Assembly (NCBI RefSeq): GCF_024171695.1
Contig: NZ_JAMTCF010000002.1
Coordinates: forward strand, 310,001 to 374,000
Length of the DNA: 64,000 nt
DNA from: Actinosynnema pretiosum
GTDB taxonomy: Bacteria > Actinomycetota > Actinomycetes > Mycobacteriales > Pseudonocardiaceae
Direction: 5' to 3'
This document shows positions 36,483 through 45,302 of this stretch, piece after piece (position 1 is the first letter of the stretch; every line of letters begins with the position of its first letter). A program made the translations under genes and the position numbers. The notes under the pieces were generated by a model, which was given only the letters and a program-made list of their open reading frames with translations, did not search any database and was not told the origin of the DNA.

Positions 36483-37949
36483 GCTGTTCTTGCTGTCCCC
36501 GCTGTTCTCGCTGTCCCCGTTCGCCAGCGCCGAGTGCCGCTTGCCGTAGGCGTAGTAGACGACCAGGCCGATGGCGAACCACACCGCGAACCGCAGCCAC
36601 GTCTCCGGGGCCAGGAAGGTGATCAGCCACAGCGAGAACACCACGCCGACGATCGGCACCACCGGCATCCCCGGCGTGCGGAACGTGCGCGGCAGGTCCG
36701 GCCTGCGGTAGCGCAGCACGATCACCGCGACGCACACCACGACGAACGCCAGCAGGATGCCGATGTTGGTCAGCTCGGCGGCCTCCGCGATCGGCAGGAA
36801 CCCGGCGATCACGGCGGACGCCACGCCCAGCACCCAGGTGGTGCGGGTGGGGACGTGCTTGGTCGGGTGGGTCTTGGCGAACCAGCGGGGGAGCAGCCCG
36901 TCGCGGCTCATCGAGTAGCCGACGCGGGCGGCGCCCATGAGGAACGTGAACAGCACCGTCGTGATGCCCAGGACCGCGCCCACCGAGATGACGATCCCCA
37001 GCGCGGGGAGGCCGACGTCGGCGAAGGCGGTGGCGAACGCGCTCTCGGTGTCCACCTGCGAGTACGGGACCATGCCGGTCAGCACCAGGCAGGCCAGCAC
37101 GTACAGCACCATCGAGATCGCCAGGGAGTACAGGATCGCCTTGGGCATGTGCTTGCGCGAGTCGGTGGACTCCTCGGCGGCCGTGCTCATCGCGTCGTAG
37201 CCGAAGACGGCGAAGAACACCGTGGCCGCGCCGGTGAGGGCGCCGGAGATCCCGAACGGGAAGAACGGGTCGTAGTTGGCGGTGTCGACGTGGAACGCGC
37301 CGACCACCACGACCAGCAGGACCACCGCGACCTTGAGGTAGACGAGGGTGGTCTCGAAGCGGGCGGCGTTCTTCATGCCCTGGTTGAGGACGAACGCGAT
37401 CAGCAGGCACAGCAGCGCGGCGAACAGGTTCACCTTGTAGCTGCCGGGGGTGGCGTCGCCGGACTCGGTTCCGGGCGCGCCGAGCATCCACTCGGGCAGG
37501 TGCAGCCCGAGGAGGCTGAGGAGCTCGTTGAAGTAGCCGGAGATGCCGATCGCGACCACGGCCACGATCGCGGTGTACTCCAGCAGCAGGTCCCAGCCGA
37601 TGAACCAGCCGACGATCTCCCCGAGCACGGCGTAGCCGTAGGTGTAGGCCGAGCCCGCCTGCGGGATGAGGCCTGCGAACTCGGCGTAGGAGAACGCGGC
37701 GGCGGCGCTGGCGATGCCCGCGACGAGGAACGAGATGAGCACGGCGGGACCGGCGGTCTTGTTGGCGACCGCGCCCGCGAGCGAGAAGATCCCGGCGCCG
37801 ATGATGCCGCCGACGCCGATGGCGGTGAGCTGCCAGAGGCCGAGCGTCCTGGTGAGACCGCCGCTCTGGTGCGGGCTGTCGCCCTCCAGGACGGGTTTGC
37901 GCCGGAAGACGCCCCGCCCCTGTCCGAACCCGCTGTGCGCAGAGGACAT
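36474..37949 (-). CDS. APC-family amino acid permease (cationic amino acid transporter-like)
   Basis: 491 residues with twelve or more membrane helices. Hallmarks of the APC superfamily: QLTAIGVGGIIGAGIFSLAG in helix 1, YAEFAGLIPQAGSAYTYGYA, FFAVFGYDAMSTAAEES, and GAARVGYSMSRDGLLPRWF. The C-terminus fits the CAT/YfnA-like subgroup, likely with amino acid:proton symport. Substrate not assignable. ATG at 37949. Confidence 0.92.
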   Translation of the reverse strand: MSSAHSGFGQGRGVFRRKPVLEGDSPHQSGGLTRTLGLWQLTAIGVGGIIGAGIFSLAGAVANKTAGPAVLISFLVAGIASAAAAFSYAEFAGLIPQAGSAYTYGYAVLGEIVGWFIGWDLLLEYTAIVAVVAIGISGYFNELLSLLGLHLPEWMLGAPGTESGDATPGSYKVNLFAALLCLLIAFVLNQGMKNAARFETTLVYLKVAVVLLVVVVGAFHVDTANYDPFFPFGISGALTGAATVFFAVFGYDAMSTAAEESTDSRKHMPKAILYSLAISMVLYVLACLVLTGMVPYSQVDTESAFATAFADVGLPALGIVISVGAVLGITTVLFTFLMGAARVGYSMSRDGLLPRWFAKTHPTKHVPTRTTWVLGVASAVIAGFLPIAEAAELTNIGILLAFVVVCVAVIVLRYRRPDLPRTFRTPGMPVVPIVGVVFSLWLITFLAPETWLRFAVWFAIGLVVYYAYGKRHSALANGDSENSGDSKNSSG

Positions 37950-38186
37950 CCGCCCGCTCCCTCGCGTTGGCCGACCGTGCAGTGGCGGCCGAACCTACGC
38001 GGATCTCACGGCGCTGAGGGCGCGCGGGGACAACGCGGGCCCGCCCGGTTCCGGCCCGGTTCGGGGAGCCGCAGGGGGCGGTGGGGGATTTGTGGCGGGG
38101 TGGGTGGATCAGGGGGGTGCGGGGTCGCGCGGGGAGCGTCCGCCGAGTGCTGGCAGTCGCCGCCCGCGCCGTGGCAGAGTGCCCGC

Positions 38187-38954
38187 ATGGCAGCAGAGCA
38201 GCTGGTCCACTACGGGGTTCGGCGCGGGGTCGCGACGGTCACGCTCGACTCGCCGCACAACCGCAACGCCCTCTCCGCCCGGCTGCGCCGCGAGCTGCTC
38301 GCGCACCTGGTGACCGCGTTGGCCGACGACGCCGTGCGGGTCGTCGTCCTCACCCACACCGGACCGGTGTTCTGCTCGGGCATGGACCTCAAGGAAGCGC
38401 GCGGGGCGTCCGCGGGGGACCAGGGCGTGAACGAGTTCCCCGAGATCCTCAAGACCCTCTGGGCCAGTCCCAAGCCGGTCGTCGCGCGGCTCGCCGGACC
38501 GGCGCGCGCGGGCGGGGTCGGGCTGGTCGCCGCCTGCGACGTCGCGGTCGCCGTCGAGGGGGCCACGTTCGCGTTCAGCGAGGTCCGCATCGGGGTCGTG
38601 CCCGCGATCATCTCGGTCACCGTGCTGCCCCGGCTCTCGTCCAGGGCCGCGCACGAGCTGTTCCTCACCGGCGAGGTGTTCGACGCCGAGCGGGCGGCCC
38701 GGATCGGGCTGGTCAACTCGGTCGTCGTCGCCGACGGGCTGGACGCCGAGGTCGCGCGGTTCACCGACATGCTCGTCCTCGGCGCGCCCGGCGCGCTCGC
38801 CGCCACCAAGGCGATGCTCCAGCGCGGGACCGACGTGGACGCGGCGTTCGCGGACATGCTGCGGCTCTCCGCCGCGCACTTCGGCGGCCCGGAGGGGCAG
38901 GAGGGCATCGCGGCCCGGCTGGAGAAGCGCAAGCCGGACTGGGTGCCGGAGTAG
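38187..38954 (+). CDS. Enoyl-CoA hydratase/isomerase family protein
   Basis: 255 residues. Crotonase fold: VATVTLDSPHNRNALSARL, the oxyanion-hole loops FCSGMDLKEARG and LAGPARAGGVGLVAACDVAV, and FAFSEVRIGVVPAIISV with the Glu expected for hydration. Beta-oxidation or related acyl-CoA metabolism. ATG at 38187; the gene is divergent from the permease across 237 bp. Confidence 0.92.
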   Translation: MAAEQLVHYGVRRGVATVTLDSPHNRNALSARLRRELLAHLVTALADDAVRVVVLTHTGPVFCSGMDLKEARGASAGDQGVNEFPEILKTLWASPKPVVARLAGPARAGGVGLVAACDVAVAVEGATFAFSEVRIGVVPAIISVTVLPRLSSRAAHELFLTGEVFDAERAARIGLVNSVVVADGLDAEVARFTDMLVLGAPGALAATKAMLQRGTDVDAAFADMLRLSAAHFGGPEGQEGIAARLEKRKPDWVPE

Positions 38955-38964
38955 GCCCGACCGC

Positions 38965-39001
38965 CCCTGGGCGACCGGGCCCGCCGCCGGTCAGCCCAGG
39001 G
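38965..39001. terminator. Hairpin between convergent enoyl-CoA hydratase and MDR genes
   Basis: CCCTGGGCGACCGG (38965-38978) pairs with CCGGTCAGCCCAGGG (38987-39001) apart from one bulged A. It overlaps the last codons and stop of the minus-strand MDR gene, so it can serve both transcripts. Confidence 0.75.
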
Positions 39002-39959
39002 TGAAGACGATCTTGCCCGCCGTGTCGCCGTCCAGCATGGCCCGGAAGCCCGTCTCGGCCTCCGCCATCGGCAGCCGGGCGCCGATCCGCGGGCGCAGGC
39101 CGGTGCGCTCGCAGAACGCCAGCAGGTCCACCAGCTCGTCCCGCGTGCCCATGGTCGAGCCGACCACCCGCAGCTGGAGGAAGAACAGGCGCTGCAGCTC
39201 CGCCGCCGACGGGTCGCCGGTGGTCGCGCCGGACACCACGACCACGCCACCGGGCTTGAGCGACTTCATCGAGTGCGCCCAGGTGGCCTTCCCGACCGTC
39301 TCGAACACCGCGTCCACCCGTTCGGGCAAGCGGGCCCCGCTCTCGAACGACGCGTGCGCGCCCAGCGACTCGGCCAGCGCGCGCTTGGCCCCGGTCCGCC
39401 CGGTCACCCACACCCGGTACCCGGCGGCCCGCCCCAGCTGCACCAGCGCCGTCGACACCCCGCCCGACGCGCCCTGCACGAGCATGGTCTGCCCCGGCCG
39501 CAGCCCGGACTTCACGAACAGCATCCGGTACGCGGTCAGCCACGCCGTGCCCATGCAGGCGGCCTCGGCGAAGTCCAGACCGGACGGCTTGGGGATCGCG
39601 TTGCGCCTCGGGACCACGACCCAGTCGGCGAACGAGCCCTGGTGCTTCTCGGTCAGCAGCGAGCGGCCGGGGTCCAGGGTCTCGTCGCCCAGGTGGTCCG
39701 GGCTGCCGATCAGGGAGTGCAGCACCACCTCGGTGCCGTCCTCCAGCACGCCGGCGCCGTCGCAGCCCAGGATCATCGGGAACCGGTCCGCCTTGATCCC
39801 GACCCCGCGCAGGGTCCACAGGTCGTGCATGTTCAGCGTGGCCGCCCGCACGGCCACGCGCACCCAGCCGTCGGGCGCCTCGGGTTCGGGTCGTTCCCCC
39901 ACCCGCAGCGCGGCGAGGGGCTGGTCGGGGCTGGGCTCGGCTGCGTAGACGGAGAACAT
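38991..39959 (-). CDS. MDR-family zinc-free alcohol dehydrogenase/quinone reductase
   Basis: 322 residues. The NAD(P)-binding stretch is VQGASGGVSTALVQLGRAAGYRV, preceded by AACMGTAWLTAYRML; the N-terminal GroES-like fold contains TLNMHDLWTLRGVG and DRFPMILGCDGAGVL. Lacks the zinc ligands of alcohol dehydrogenases (no Cys-His-Glu set), so it belongs with quinone oxidoreductase-like enzymes. Substrate unknown. Confidence 0.88.
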   Translation of the reverse strand: MFSVYAAEPSPDQPLAALRVGERPEPEAPDGWVRVAVRAATLNMHDLWTLRGVGIKADRFPMILGCDGAGVLEDGTEVVLHSLIGSPDHLGDETLDPGRSLLTEKHQGSFADWVVVPRRNAIPKPSGLDFAEAACMGTAWLTAYRMLFVKSGLRPGQTMLVQGASGGVSTALVQLGRAAGYRVWVTGRTGAKRALAESLGAHASFESGARLPERVDAVFETVGKATWAHSMKSLKPGGVVVVSGATTGDPSAAELQRLFFLQLRVVGSTMGTRDELVDLLAFCERTGLRPRIGARLPMAEAETGFRAMLDGDTAGKIVFTLG

Positions 39960-40025
39960 GCCAGCGAACCTACTCAGCCGATCACCCGTCCGTGGTGCGG
40001 GTCACGCGCTACCCTCGACGGTGAT

Positions 40026-40274
40026 ATGGAATCGATCGCGCGCTGGTGGGACGGGGTGGAGCTGTGGCTCGCCCAGCTGCCGTTCTTCCTCCAGTTCCCC
40101 CTCGTGATGGCTGTCCTGCTCCCCGCCGCGCTGGGTGTGGCGAGGTTCATCGACCGGGTGGTCGACGAGGCGTCCGCGCGGCTCAGCGGCGACCCGGAGG
40201 CCGAACCGCCGATGGGCGCGCTGCCCACCGACGTGCGGGAACCCCGGCTCCGCGAGGGCAGGACGCGTTCGTAG
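40026..40274 (+). CDS. Small single-span membrane protein, 82 residues
   Basis: One hydrophobic segment (FFLQFPLVMAVLLPAALGVA) followed by an amphipathic, then acidic/basic tail (DRVVDEASARLSGDPEAEPP). ATG at 40026. It stands directly before the ribonuclease gene (9-bp gap) and may be part of its transcript. No family recognised. Confidence 0.7.
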   Translation: MESIARWWDGVELWLAQLPFFLQFPLVMAVLLPAALGVARFIDRVVDEASARLSGDPEAEPPMGALPTDVREPRLREGRTRS

Positions 40275-40283
40275 GCTGGACCG

Positions 40284-40724
40284 GTGACTCCCGGTAGGCG
40301 CCTCACCGTCGCGCTCGTTGGTCTGATCGCCCTGGTGGTGGTCGGCTACTTCGCGAAGGACTACGGCAGCGACTCGACCCCAGCACCCCCGTCCTCCAGC
40401 TCCGGCTCCACGTCCGTGCCCGGCGCGTCGTCGTCCGGCTTCTCCGTGCAGCCGCTGTCGGAGCTGCCCGCGCAGGCCGCCGAGACCTGGAAGCTGATCA
40501 CCACCGACGGCCCGTTCCCGCACCCGCGCAACGACGGCGTGGTGTTCCGCAACCGCGAGAAGCTGCTGCCGCAGCACAAGGGCGAGTACTACCGCGAGTA
40601 CACGGTGCCCACTCCGGGTAGTCGGGACCGGGGGGCGCGCAGGCTGGTGACCGGTCAGGAGGACGAGGTGTACTACACCGCTGACCACTACGAGTCGTTC
40701 GTCGTCGTGGACGTGGCCAGGTGA
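40284..40724 (+). CDS. Secreted guanyl-specific ribonuclease (barnase/RNase Sa type)
   Basis: 146 residues. An N-terminal hydrophobic signal or anchor (LTVALVGLIALVVVGYF) and a Ser/Pro linker precede a microbial RNase domain of about 90 residues. The catalytic set is visible: Glu in YYREYTVPTPG, Arg in RGARRLVTG and His in YYTADHYESF. Cleaves RNA after guanosine. The stop overlaps the start of a barstar gene (GTGA), its inhibitor, so the pair is translationally coupled, protecting the producer. Confidence 0.92.
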   Translation: MTPGRRLTVALVGLIALVVVGYFAKDYGSDSTPAPPSSSSGSTSVPGASSSGFSVQPLSELPAQAAETWKLITTDGPFPHPRNDGVVFRNREKLLPQHKGEYYREYTVPTPGSRDRGARRLVTGQEDEVYYTADHYESFVVVDVAR

Positions 40725-41059
40725 CGGCGCGCGCGGTCCGCGAGGCGCGGGAGCGCGGCGCGCACCCGCACGTGCTCGCGGGCGCGGAGATCACCGGCAA
40801 GCGCGCGGCGCTGGACGCGATCGCGGCGGCGCTGTCCTTCCCGGACTGGTTCGGGCGCAACCTGGACGCGCTGTACGACTGCCTGGTGGACCTGTCGTGG
40901 CTGCCGGAGGGCGAGCACGTGCTGATCTGGCCGCAGCGCGAGGTCTTCGACCGCAAGGACCCGGTGGGCTCGGCGGCGGTGGACTCGGTGCTGCGGGACG
41001 CGGCGGCACAGGGGGCTCCGGGGCGGGTGCTGACGGTGGTGTACCCGGCGCCGCTGTAG
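40721..41059 (+). CDS. Barstar-family ribonuclease inhibitor
   Basis: 112 residues. The barstar signature SFPDWFGRNLDALYDCLVDLSWLPEG is complete, with the acidic helix that fills the RNase active site. It starts 4 bp inside the end of the ribonuclease gene. The natural function is to neutralise any enzyme left inside the cell. Confidence 0.93.
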   Translation: MTARAVREARERGAHPHVLAGAEITGKRAALDAIAAALSFPDWFGRNLDALYDCLVDLSWLPEGEHVLIWPQREVFDRKDPVGSAAVDSVLRDAAAQGAPGRVLTVVYPAPL

Positions 41060-41171
41060 GGGCCCGGTGCGGTGGTGGCCGCCACGTCGCCCGCGTTCGT
41101 GGTGGTAGATCACCTGAGCCGGGGACCGAGGAATCCTCGCCAAGCGGCGGGCGGTCGGGGACACTGGTGTC

Positions 41172-41393
41172 ATGAGCGAGCAGTTGACCCTCACCGCGGC
41201 TGTCCACCAGGAAGAGGAGTGGCACGTGGCCCAGTGCCTGGAGGTGGACGTCGCCAGCCAGGGGCTGACCGTCGCCGAGGCGCTGGCGAACCTCGCCGAG
41301 GCCGTGGAGCTGTACCTCGAAGAGCGTCCTGACGCCGAGTTGACGACCCCCGAGCTGGTGACCAAGTTCCAGGTGGCCGGTAGCGCCGCGTGA
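41172..41393 (+). CDS. hicB: HicB-like antitoxin
   Basis: 73 residues. The partial RNase-H-like fold of HicB: LTAAVHQEEEWHVAQCLEVDVASQGLTVAEALANLAEAVELYLEE. No added DNA-binding domain follows, so repression, if any, would need another domain or the toxin complex. It precedes the toxin gene and overlaps it by 4 bp. ATG at 41172. Confidence 0.88.
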   Translation: MSEQLTLTAAVHQEEEWHVAQCLEVDVASQGLTVAEALANLAEAVELYLEERPDAELTTPELVTKFQVAGSAA

Positions 41394-41611
41394 GCCCCGC
41401 GCTCTCCGACGTCCCGGTCCGCAAGGTCGTGCGAGTCCTGGAATCGGTGGGATTCGCGTACAACCGCACCAGGGGCAGCCACGCCGTTTACCGCCACGAG
41501 GACGGCAGGGTCGCCATCGTGCCGATGCACGGCACCGTGAAGCGCGGCACGCTCGCCTCGATCCTGCGCCAAGCGGGGCTGAGTCCGGACGAGTTCCTCG
41601 GACTTCTCTGA
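41390..41611 (+). CDS. hicA: HicA-like mRNA interferase toxin
   Basis: 73 residues, double-stranded-RNA-binding-like fold with the catalytic His in TRGSHAVYRHEDGR (G-S-H), preceded by VVRVLESVGFAYN and followed by PMHGTVKRGTLASILRQAGLS. Cleaves mRNA independently of ribosomes when free of HicB. GTG start overlapping hicB. Confidence 0.9.
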   Translation: MSPALSDVPVRKVVRVLESVGFAYNRTRGSHAVYRHEDGRVAIVPMHGTVKRGTLASILRQAGLSPDEFLGLL

Positions 41612-41627
41612 CCTGAACGATGAACGT

Positions 41628-41672
41628 TGCGGTCCTGTCATCTGTTGACAGTCAACAGTTGACAGGACCGCA
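41628..41672. terminator. 21-bp hairpin between hicA and the sulfur operon end
   Basis: Arms at 41628-41648 and 41652-41672 are reverse complements with one mismatch and a 3-nt loop; the core is GGTCCTGTCA / TGACAGGACC. It separates convergent transcripts (hicA plus, cbiX minus) and probably terminates both. Confidence 0.85.
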
Positions 41673-41701
41673 CCTGGTGGTCTCGGCCAGCGATCACCCG
41701 C

Positions 41702-42442
41702 CTAAGCGATCGCCGTCACCTTCCCCGCAGCCCGGACCCGCGCTTCCGCGTACCGGTGCAGCACCAGCTCGGCCACCTCCGGGTCCGCGCCCAGCGGGGC
41801 CGCGACCACCGCGTCCGCGCCCACCAAGCCCGCCACCCGGTCCGGCAGCAGGCCCGGCGCGAGGAACCACGACGCCACCGCCACCCGCCGCGCCCCCGCC
41901 GCGCGCAGCCTGGCCGCCGCCACCGCCGCGTCCGGGGCCGCGCTCGCCGCGAACGCCGCCTCCACGCCCGACCAGCCCGCGCCCGCCGCCCAGCGCCGCG
42001 CCGTCGCCCTGACCACGGCGTTCGCCCGCGCGTGCGAGGACCCCGCCGCCGCCAGCACCACGCCCCACGACCGGTCCCCGAAGTCGACCCCGGCCTCGGC
42101 CAGCCGCCGCAGCGCCGCCGACTCCAGCCTCGGGTCGGGGCCCAGCACGTCCGCGATCGCCACGTCCAGCCCGAGCACCGCCGCCTCCGCCACGGCGCTC
42201 GGCACGTCCACCCGCGCGTGGTACGCCCGCCCCAGCAGCAGCGGCACCACCACCGCCTCCCGGTGGCCGTCCGCGCGGACCGCCCGCAGCACGTCCGGCA
42301 GCCTCGGCGCGGACAGCTCCAGGAACGACGCCCGCACGTCCAGCTCCGGCCGCAGCGCCCGCACCACGCCCACCAGCTCGTTCACCACCGCCGCCGACCT
42401 CGGGTCCCGGCTCCCGTGCGCCACCGCCACGAGCGCGCTCAC
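41702..42442 (-). CDS. CbiX/SirB-like sirohydrochlorin chelatase, two-domain form
   Basis: 246 residues. Two CbiX repeats: the first opens LVAVAHGSRDPRSAAVVNEL with PLLLGRAYHARVDVPSAV, the second contains VVLAAAGSSHARANAVV and VASWFLAPGLLPD. The first keeps the metal-binding His pair. It would insert Fe (siroheme) or Co; as the last gene of an operon headed by the siroheme enzyme sulfite reductase, a ferrochelatase role is most likely. GTG start overlaps the permease stop (GTGA). Confidence 0.88.
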   Translation of the reverse strand: MSALVAVAHGSRDPRSAAVVNELVGVVRALRPELDVRASFLELSAPRLPDVLRAVRADGHREAVVVPLLLGRAYHARVDVPSAVAEAAVLGLDVAIADVLGPDPRLESAALRRLAEAGVDFGDRSWGVVLAAAGSSHARANAVVRATARRWAAGAGWSGVEAAFAASAAPDAAVAAARLRAAGARRVAVASWFLAPGLLPDRVAGLVGADAVVAAPLGADPEVAELVLHRYAEARVRAAGKVTAIA

Positions 42443-43386
42443 GTCAGCGCCCCCGTCAGCCCGCGCGCCCGCAGCACCGCCCGCTCCAGCGGCCGGAACA
42501 GCAGCAGCTCGATCCCCACGCCGACCAGCAGGATCAGGAAGATCGCCGCGATCACCATCGAGATGTCGTTCAGCGACGCCCCGTTGTGCAGGTACTGCCC
42601 CAGACCCTCGCCCAGCTGCGGCGAGGTGGCGATGATCTCGGCCGCCATCAGCGACCGCCACGAGAACGCCCACCCCTGCTTCAACCCGGCCAGGTAACCG
42701 GGCAGCGCGGCGGGCAGCAGGATGTGCCGCGCGGACGCCAACCGGCCCGCCCCCAGCGCCTGCCCGACCCTCGGCAGCAGCGGCGGGACCTGGTCCACGC
42801 CCGCCACCAGGCCGTTCGCGATCGACGGCACCGAGCCCATCAGCACCACGAAGTAGATCGTCGACGGGGTCGCCCCGAACCACAGGATGCCCGCGGGCAC
42901 CCACGCCACCGACGGCAGGCTCTGCAACCCGGACAGCAGCGACCCGATCGCCGCCCGCACCAGCCGCACCTTCGCGATCAGCAGCCCGAGCGGCGTCGCG
43001 ATCACGACCGCCGCCAGGAAGCCCAGCACCGCCCGGTGGACCGACGTCCACAGCACCTCGACGGCCCGACCGGTGCGCACCGCCTCCGCCACCGCGCCCC
43101 ACACCGACAGCGGCGAGGGCAGCCGGTACTCCGGCCACAGCGCCGCCGCCCACAGCGCCTGCCACACCACGATCAGCAGCGCGAACGCCACCAGCGGTGG
43201 CAGGGCGGTGCGGGCCAGCCTGCGCCACACCGACGGCGGGCGCTCGCCGATCGGCGTGTCCAGGGCGTCCAGGCCTGCCCCGACCGCCGCCAGGTCCGCC
43301 GCCGACCGCGCCCCGTCCGGCGAACCGGACCCGGAGGACCCGGAAGACCCGGACGGCTCGTCGACCTCAGGCTGCCGCGTGACCAC
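42439..43386 (-). CDS. ABC transporter permease, SsuC/TauC type
   Basis: 315 residues. A long N-terminal cytoplasmic tail (SGSSGSSGSGSPDGARSAAD), then about six membrane helices. The ABC inner-membrane signature in the loop appears as LPSVAWVPAGILWFGATPST and EIIATSPQLGEGLGQYL. Forms the channel for sulfonate/taurine/sulfate ester import with the ATPase and binding protein next to it. GTG start 20 bp inside the ATPase gene. Confidence 0.9.
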   Translation of the reverse strand: MVTRQPEVDEPSGSSGSSGSGSPDGARSAADLAAVGAGLDALDTPIGERPPSVWRRLARTALPPLVAFALLIVVWQALWAAALWPEYRLPSPLSVWGAVAEAVRTGRAVEVLWTSVHRAVLGFLAAVVIATPLGLLIAKVRLVRAAIGSLLSGLQSLPSVAWVPAGILWFGATPSTIYFVVLMGSVPSIANGLVAGVDQVPPLLPRVGQALGAGRLASARHILLPAALPGYLAGLKQGWAFSWRSLMAAEIIATSPQLGEGLGQYLHNGASLNDISMVIAAIFLILLVGVGIELLLFRPLERAVLRARGLTGALT

Positions 43387-44155
43387 TGATCACCTCCCGC
43401 AGCCGCCCCGTGACGTCCTCGATCAGCTCGGCCGGGTCCCGCCCCTCGACCGCCCACTCCCGCACGACCCGCCCCGGCCGCGAGGACAGCAGCACCACCC
43501 GCTGCCCCAGCCGCACCGCCTCGCGCACGTCGTGCGTCACGAACAGCACCGCCGTGCCGGTCTCCCGCCACACGCGGGCCAGCTCGGACTGGAGCACGTC
43601 CCGCGTGATGGCGTCCAGCGCCGCGAACGGCTCGTCCATCAGCAGCAGCGCGGGCGCCCCGTCGTCGGCGCTGCCCTGGGCGGACGCCAGCGCCCGAGCC
43701 AGCGCCACCCGCTGCCGCATCCCGCCGGACAGCTCGTGCGGGCGCTTGCGGCCGACGCCGGACAGCCGCACCAGCTCCAGCAGCTCCCCGGCCCGCGCCC
43801 GCCGCTCCCCGCGCCGCACCCCGGCCAGCCGCAGCGGCAGCTCCACGTTCCGCTCCGCCGTCAGCCACGGCATCAGCGCGGCCTCCTGGAACATCACCGC
43901 GGGCCTGGACGTGGTCAGCCCGATCCGGCCGGACGTGGGCGCGTCCAGCCCGGCCACCAGGTTCAGCAGCGTGGACTTGCCGCAGCCCGACGCGCCCAGC
44001 AGGCACACGAACTCACCGGGCGCCACCTCCAGGTCGACCCCGTCGAGGGCGACCACGGCGTGCTGTCCGGTCCCGAACTCCTTGCGCACCCCGGTCAGGG
44101 TGACGGCCGCGTCGACGCCGGATCGCGGCGCCGTGGTGTCGAGCGTGGCGGTCAT
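43367..44155 (-). CDS. ABC transporter ATP-binding protein, SsuB/TauB type
   Basis: 262 residues. Walker A LLGASGCGKSTLLNL, Q loop MFQEAALMPWL, signature HELSGGMRQRVALARAL, Walker B ALLLMDEPFAALD, and the His switch LFVTHDVREAV. Powers the importer; overlaps the permease gene by 20 bp and follows the binding-protein gene by 30 bp. Confidence 0.93.
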   Translation of the reverse strand: MTATLDTTAPRSGVDAAVTLTGVRKEFGTGQHAVVALDGVDLEVAPGEFVCLLGASGCGKSTLLNLVAGLDAPTSGRIGLTTSRPAVMFQEAALMPWLTAERNVELPLRLAGVRRGERRARAGELLELVRLSGVGRKRPHELSGGMRQRVALARALASAQGSADDGAPALLLMDEPFAALDAITRDVLQSELARVWRETGTAVLFVTHDVREAVRLGQRVVLLSSRPGRVVREWAVEGRDPAELIEDVTGRLREVISGHAAA

Positions 44156-44185
44156 GGTGTGCCTGCCTTCCTCGTGGGGCCCTCG

Positions 44186-45265
44186 CTACTTCCGGTCCAG
44201 GCCCGCGGCGTCCACGGCGGGCTCACCGGCGGCCTTCAGCACCTCGCCCAGCGGCCCGAAGTCGGCCAGCCCCGCGACGTCGGCGGCCTCCTTGGCCACG
44301 CCCGCCGTCACCGCGTCCTCCGCGAGCTGCGGGAACGCCGAGGCCTGCGGGTCGAGGGTCAGCTCGATGCCCTCGAACGCCCGGTCCAGCACCGGCTCGC
44401 CCAGCGCCTTGCCGGTCAGCTTCTTCAGCGCCTCGTTCACGGTGGTCTTGGCGCCCGCCGCGTCGTCCCGCGCGTACTTGGTCGCGGCGAGGTGCCCGCG
44501 CAGCAGCGCCTGCACGGTCTCCGGGTGCTCCTGCAGGAACTTCGTGCGCACGATCAGCACCGTGGTCGGGAACTTCCCGCCCTCCCACAGGGTCTTCTCG
44601 TCCAGCAGCACCTTCGCGCCCGCGTCGACCACCAGCCGCGAGGACCACGGCTCCGGCGCCCACGCGCCCTGCACCCCGCCGGAGCGGAACAGGTCCAGGC
44701 TCTGCGAGTTCTCGGTGTTGGTCACGTTGACCTGGTCGGGGCCCGCGCCGATGGCCAGCCCCTGGTCGGACAGCCACTTCTTCAGCGCCACGTCCTGCGT
44801 GTTCGCCAGCTGCGGGGTGGTGATGACCTTGCCCTTGAGGTCCTGGGGCGAGTTGATCTCCGGCTTGACCACGAGCTGCGCGCCGCCCGAGGTGGCCCCG
44901 GCGATCAGCTTCACCGCCTCGCCGCTGGACTTGGCGTAGGCGTTGATGGCCGGGCCGGACCCGATGAACGTCGCGTCCAGGGACTCGCCCAGCAGCGCGT
45001 TCACCGCCTCGGGCCCGGCGTTGAAGGTCTGCGTGGTGAGCTTGGTCGAGCCCAGCTCCTTCTCGAACAGCCCGCGCTCCACGCCGATCAGCGCGGACGC
45101 GTGCGTGACGTTCGGGAAGTAGCCCAGCCGCAGCTCGGCGGCGGCCCCCTGGTCGGCGGCGGGCGCGCTCTCCTCGGCGCGCTCGGCGCGGGAGCAGCCC
45201 GTCGCGACGGCCAGGGCCGCGAGCAGGACTGCGGTGGTCTTCACAGCGCGGCGGTGTGCTCTCAC
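44186..45265 (-). CDS. Sulfonate/taurine-type substrate-binding lipoprotein
   Basis: 359 residues from GTG 45265 (GTG 45244 possible). Lipoprotein signal: AVLLAALAVATGCSRAE, lipobox AVATGC with acylated Cys. The mature part is a periplasmic-binding-like fold of the SsuA/NrtA type: ELRLGYFPNVTHASALIGVE, GPEAVNALLGESLDATFIGSGPAINAY. Since it is embedded with cysDNH and sirA, its ligand is most likely a sulfonate or other organosulfur anion. Confidence 0.9.
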   Translation of the reverse strand: MRAHRRAVKTTAVLLAALAVATGCSRAERAEESAPAADQGAAAELRLGYFPNVTHASALIGVERGLFEKELGSTKLTTQTFNAGPEAVNALLGESLDATFIGSGPAINAYAKSSGEAVKLIAGATSGGAQLVVKPEINSPQDLKGKVITTPQLANTQDVALKKWLSDQGLAIGAGPDQVNVTNTENSQSLDLFRSGGVQGAWAPEPWSSRLVVDAGAKVLLDEKTLWEGGKFPTTVLIVRTKFLQEHPETVQALLRGHLAATKYARDDAAGAKTTVNEALKKLTGKALGEPVLDRAFEGIELTLDPQASAFPQLAEDAVTAGVAKEAADVAGLADFGPLGEVLKAAGEPAVDAAGLDRK

Positions 45266-45302
45266 GGGAGGGGACCTTTCGGGGAGGGGGGAAGGGAGGA
45301 GG

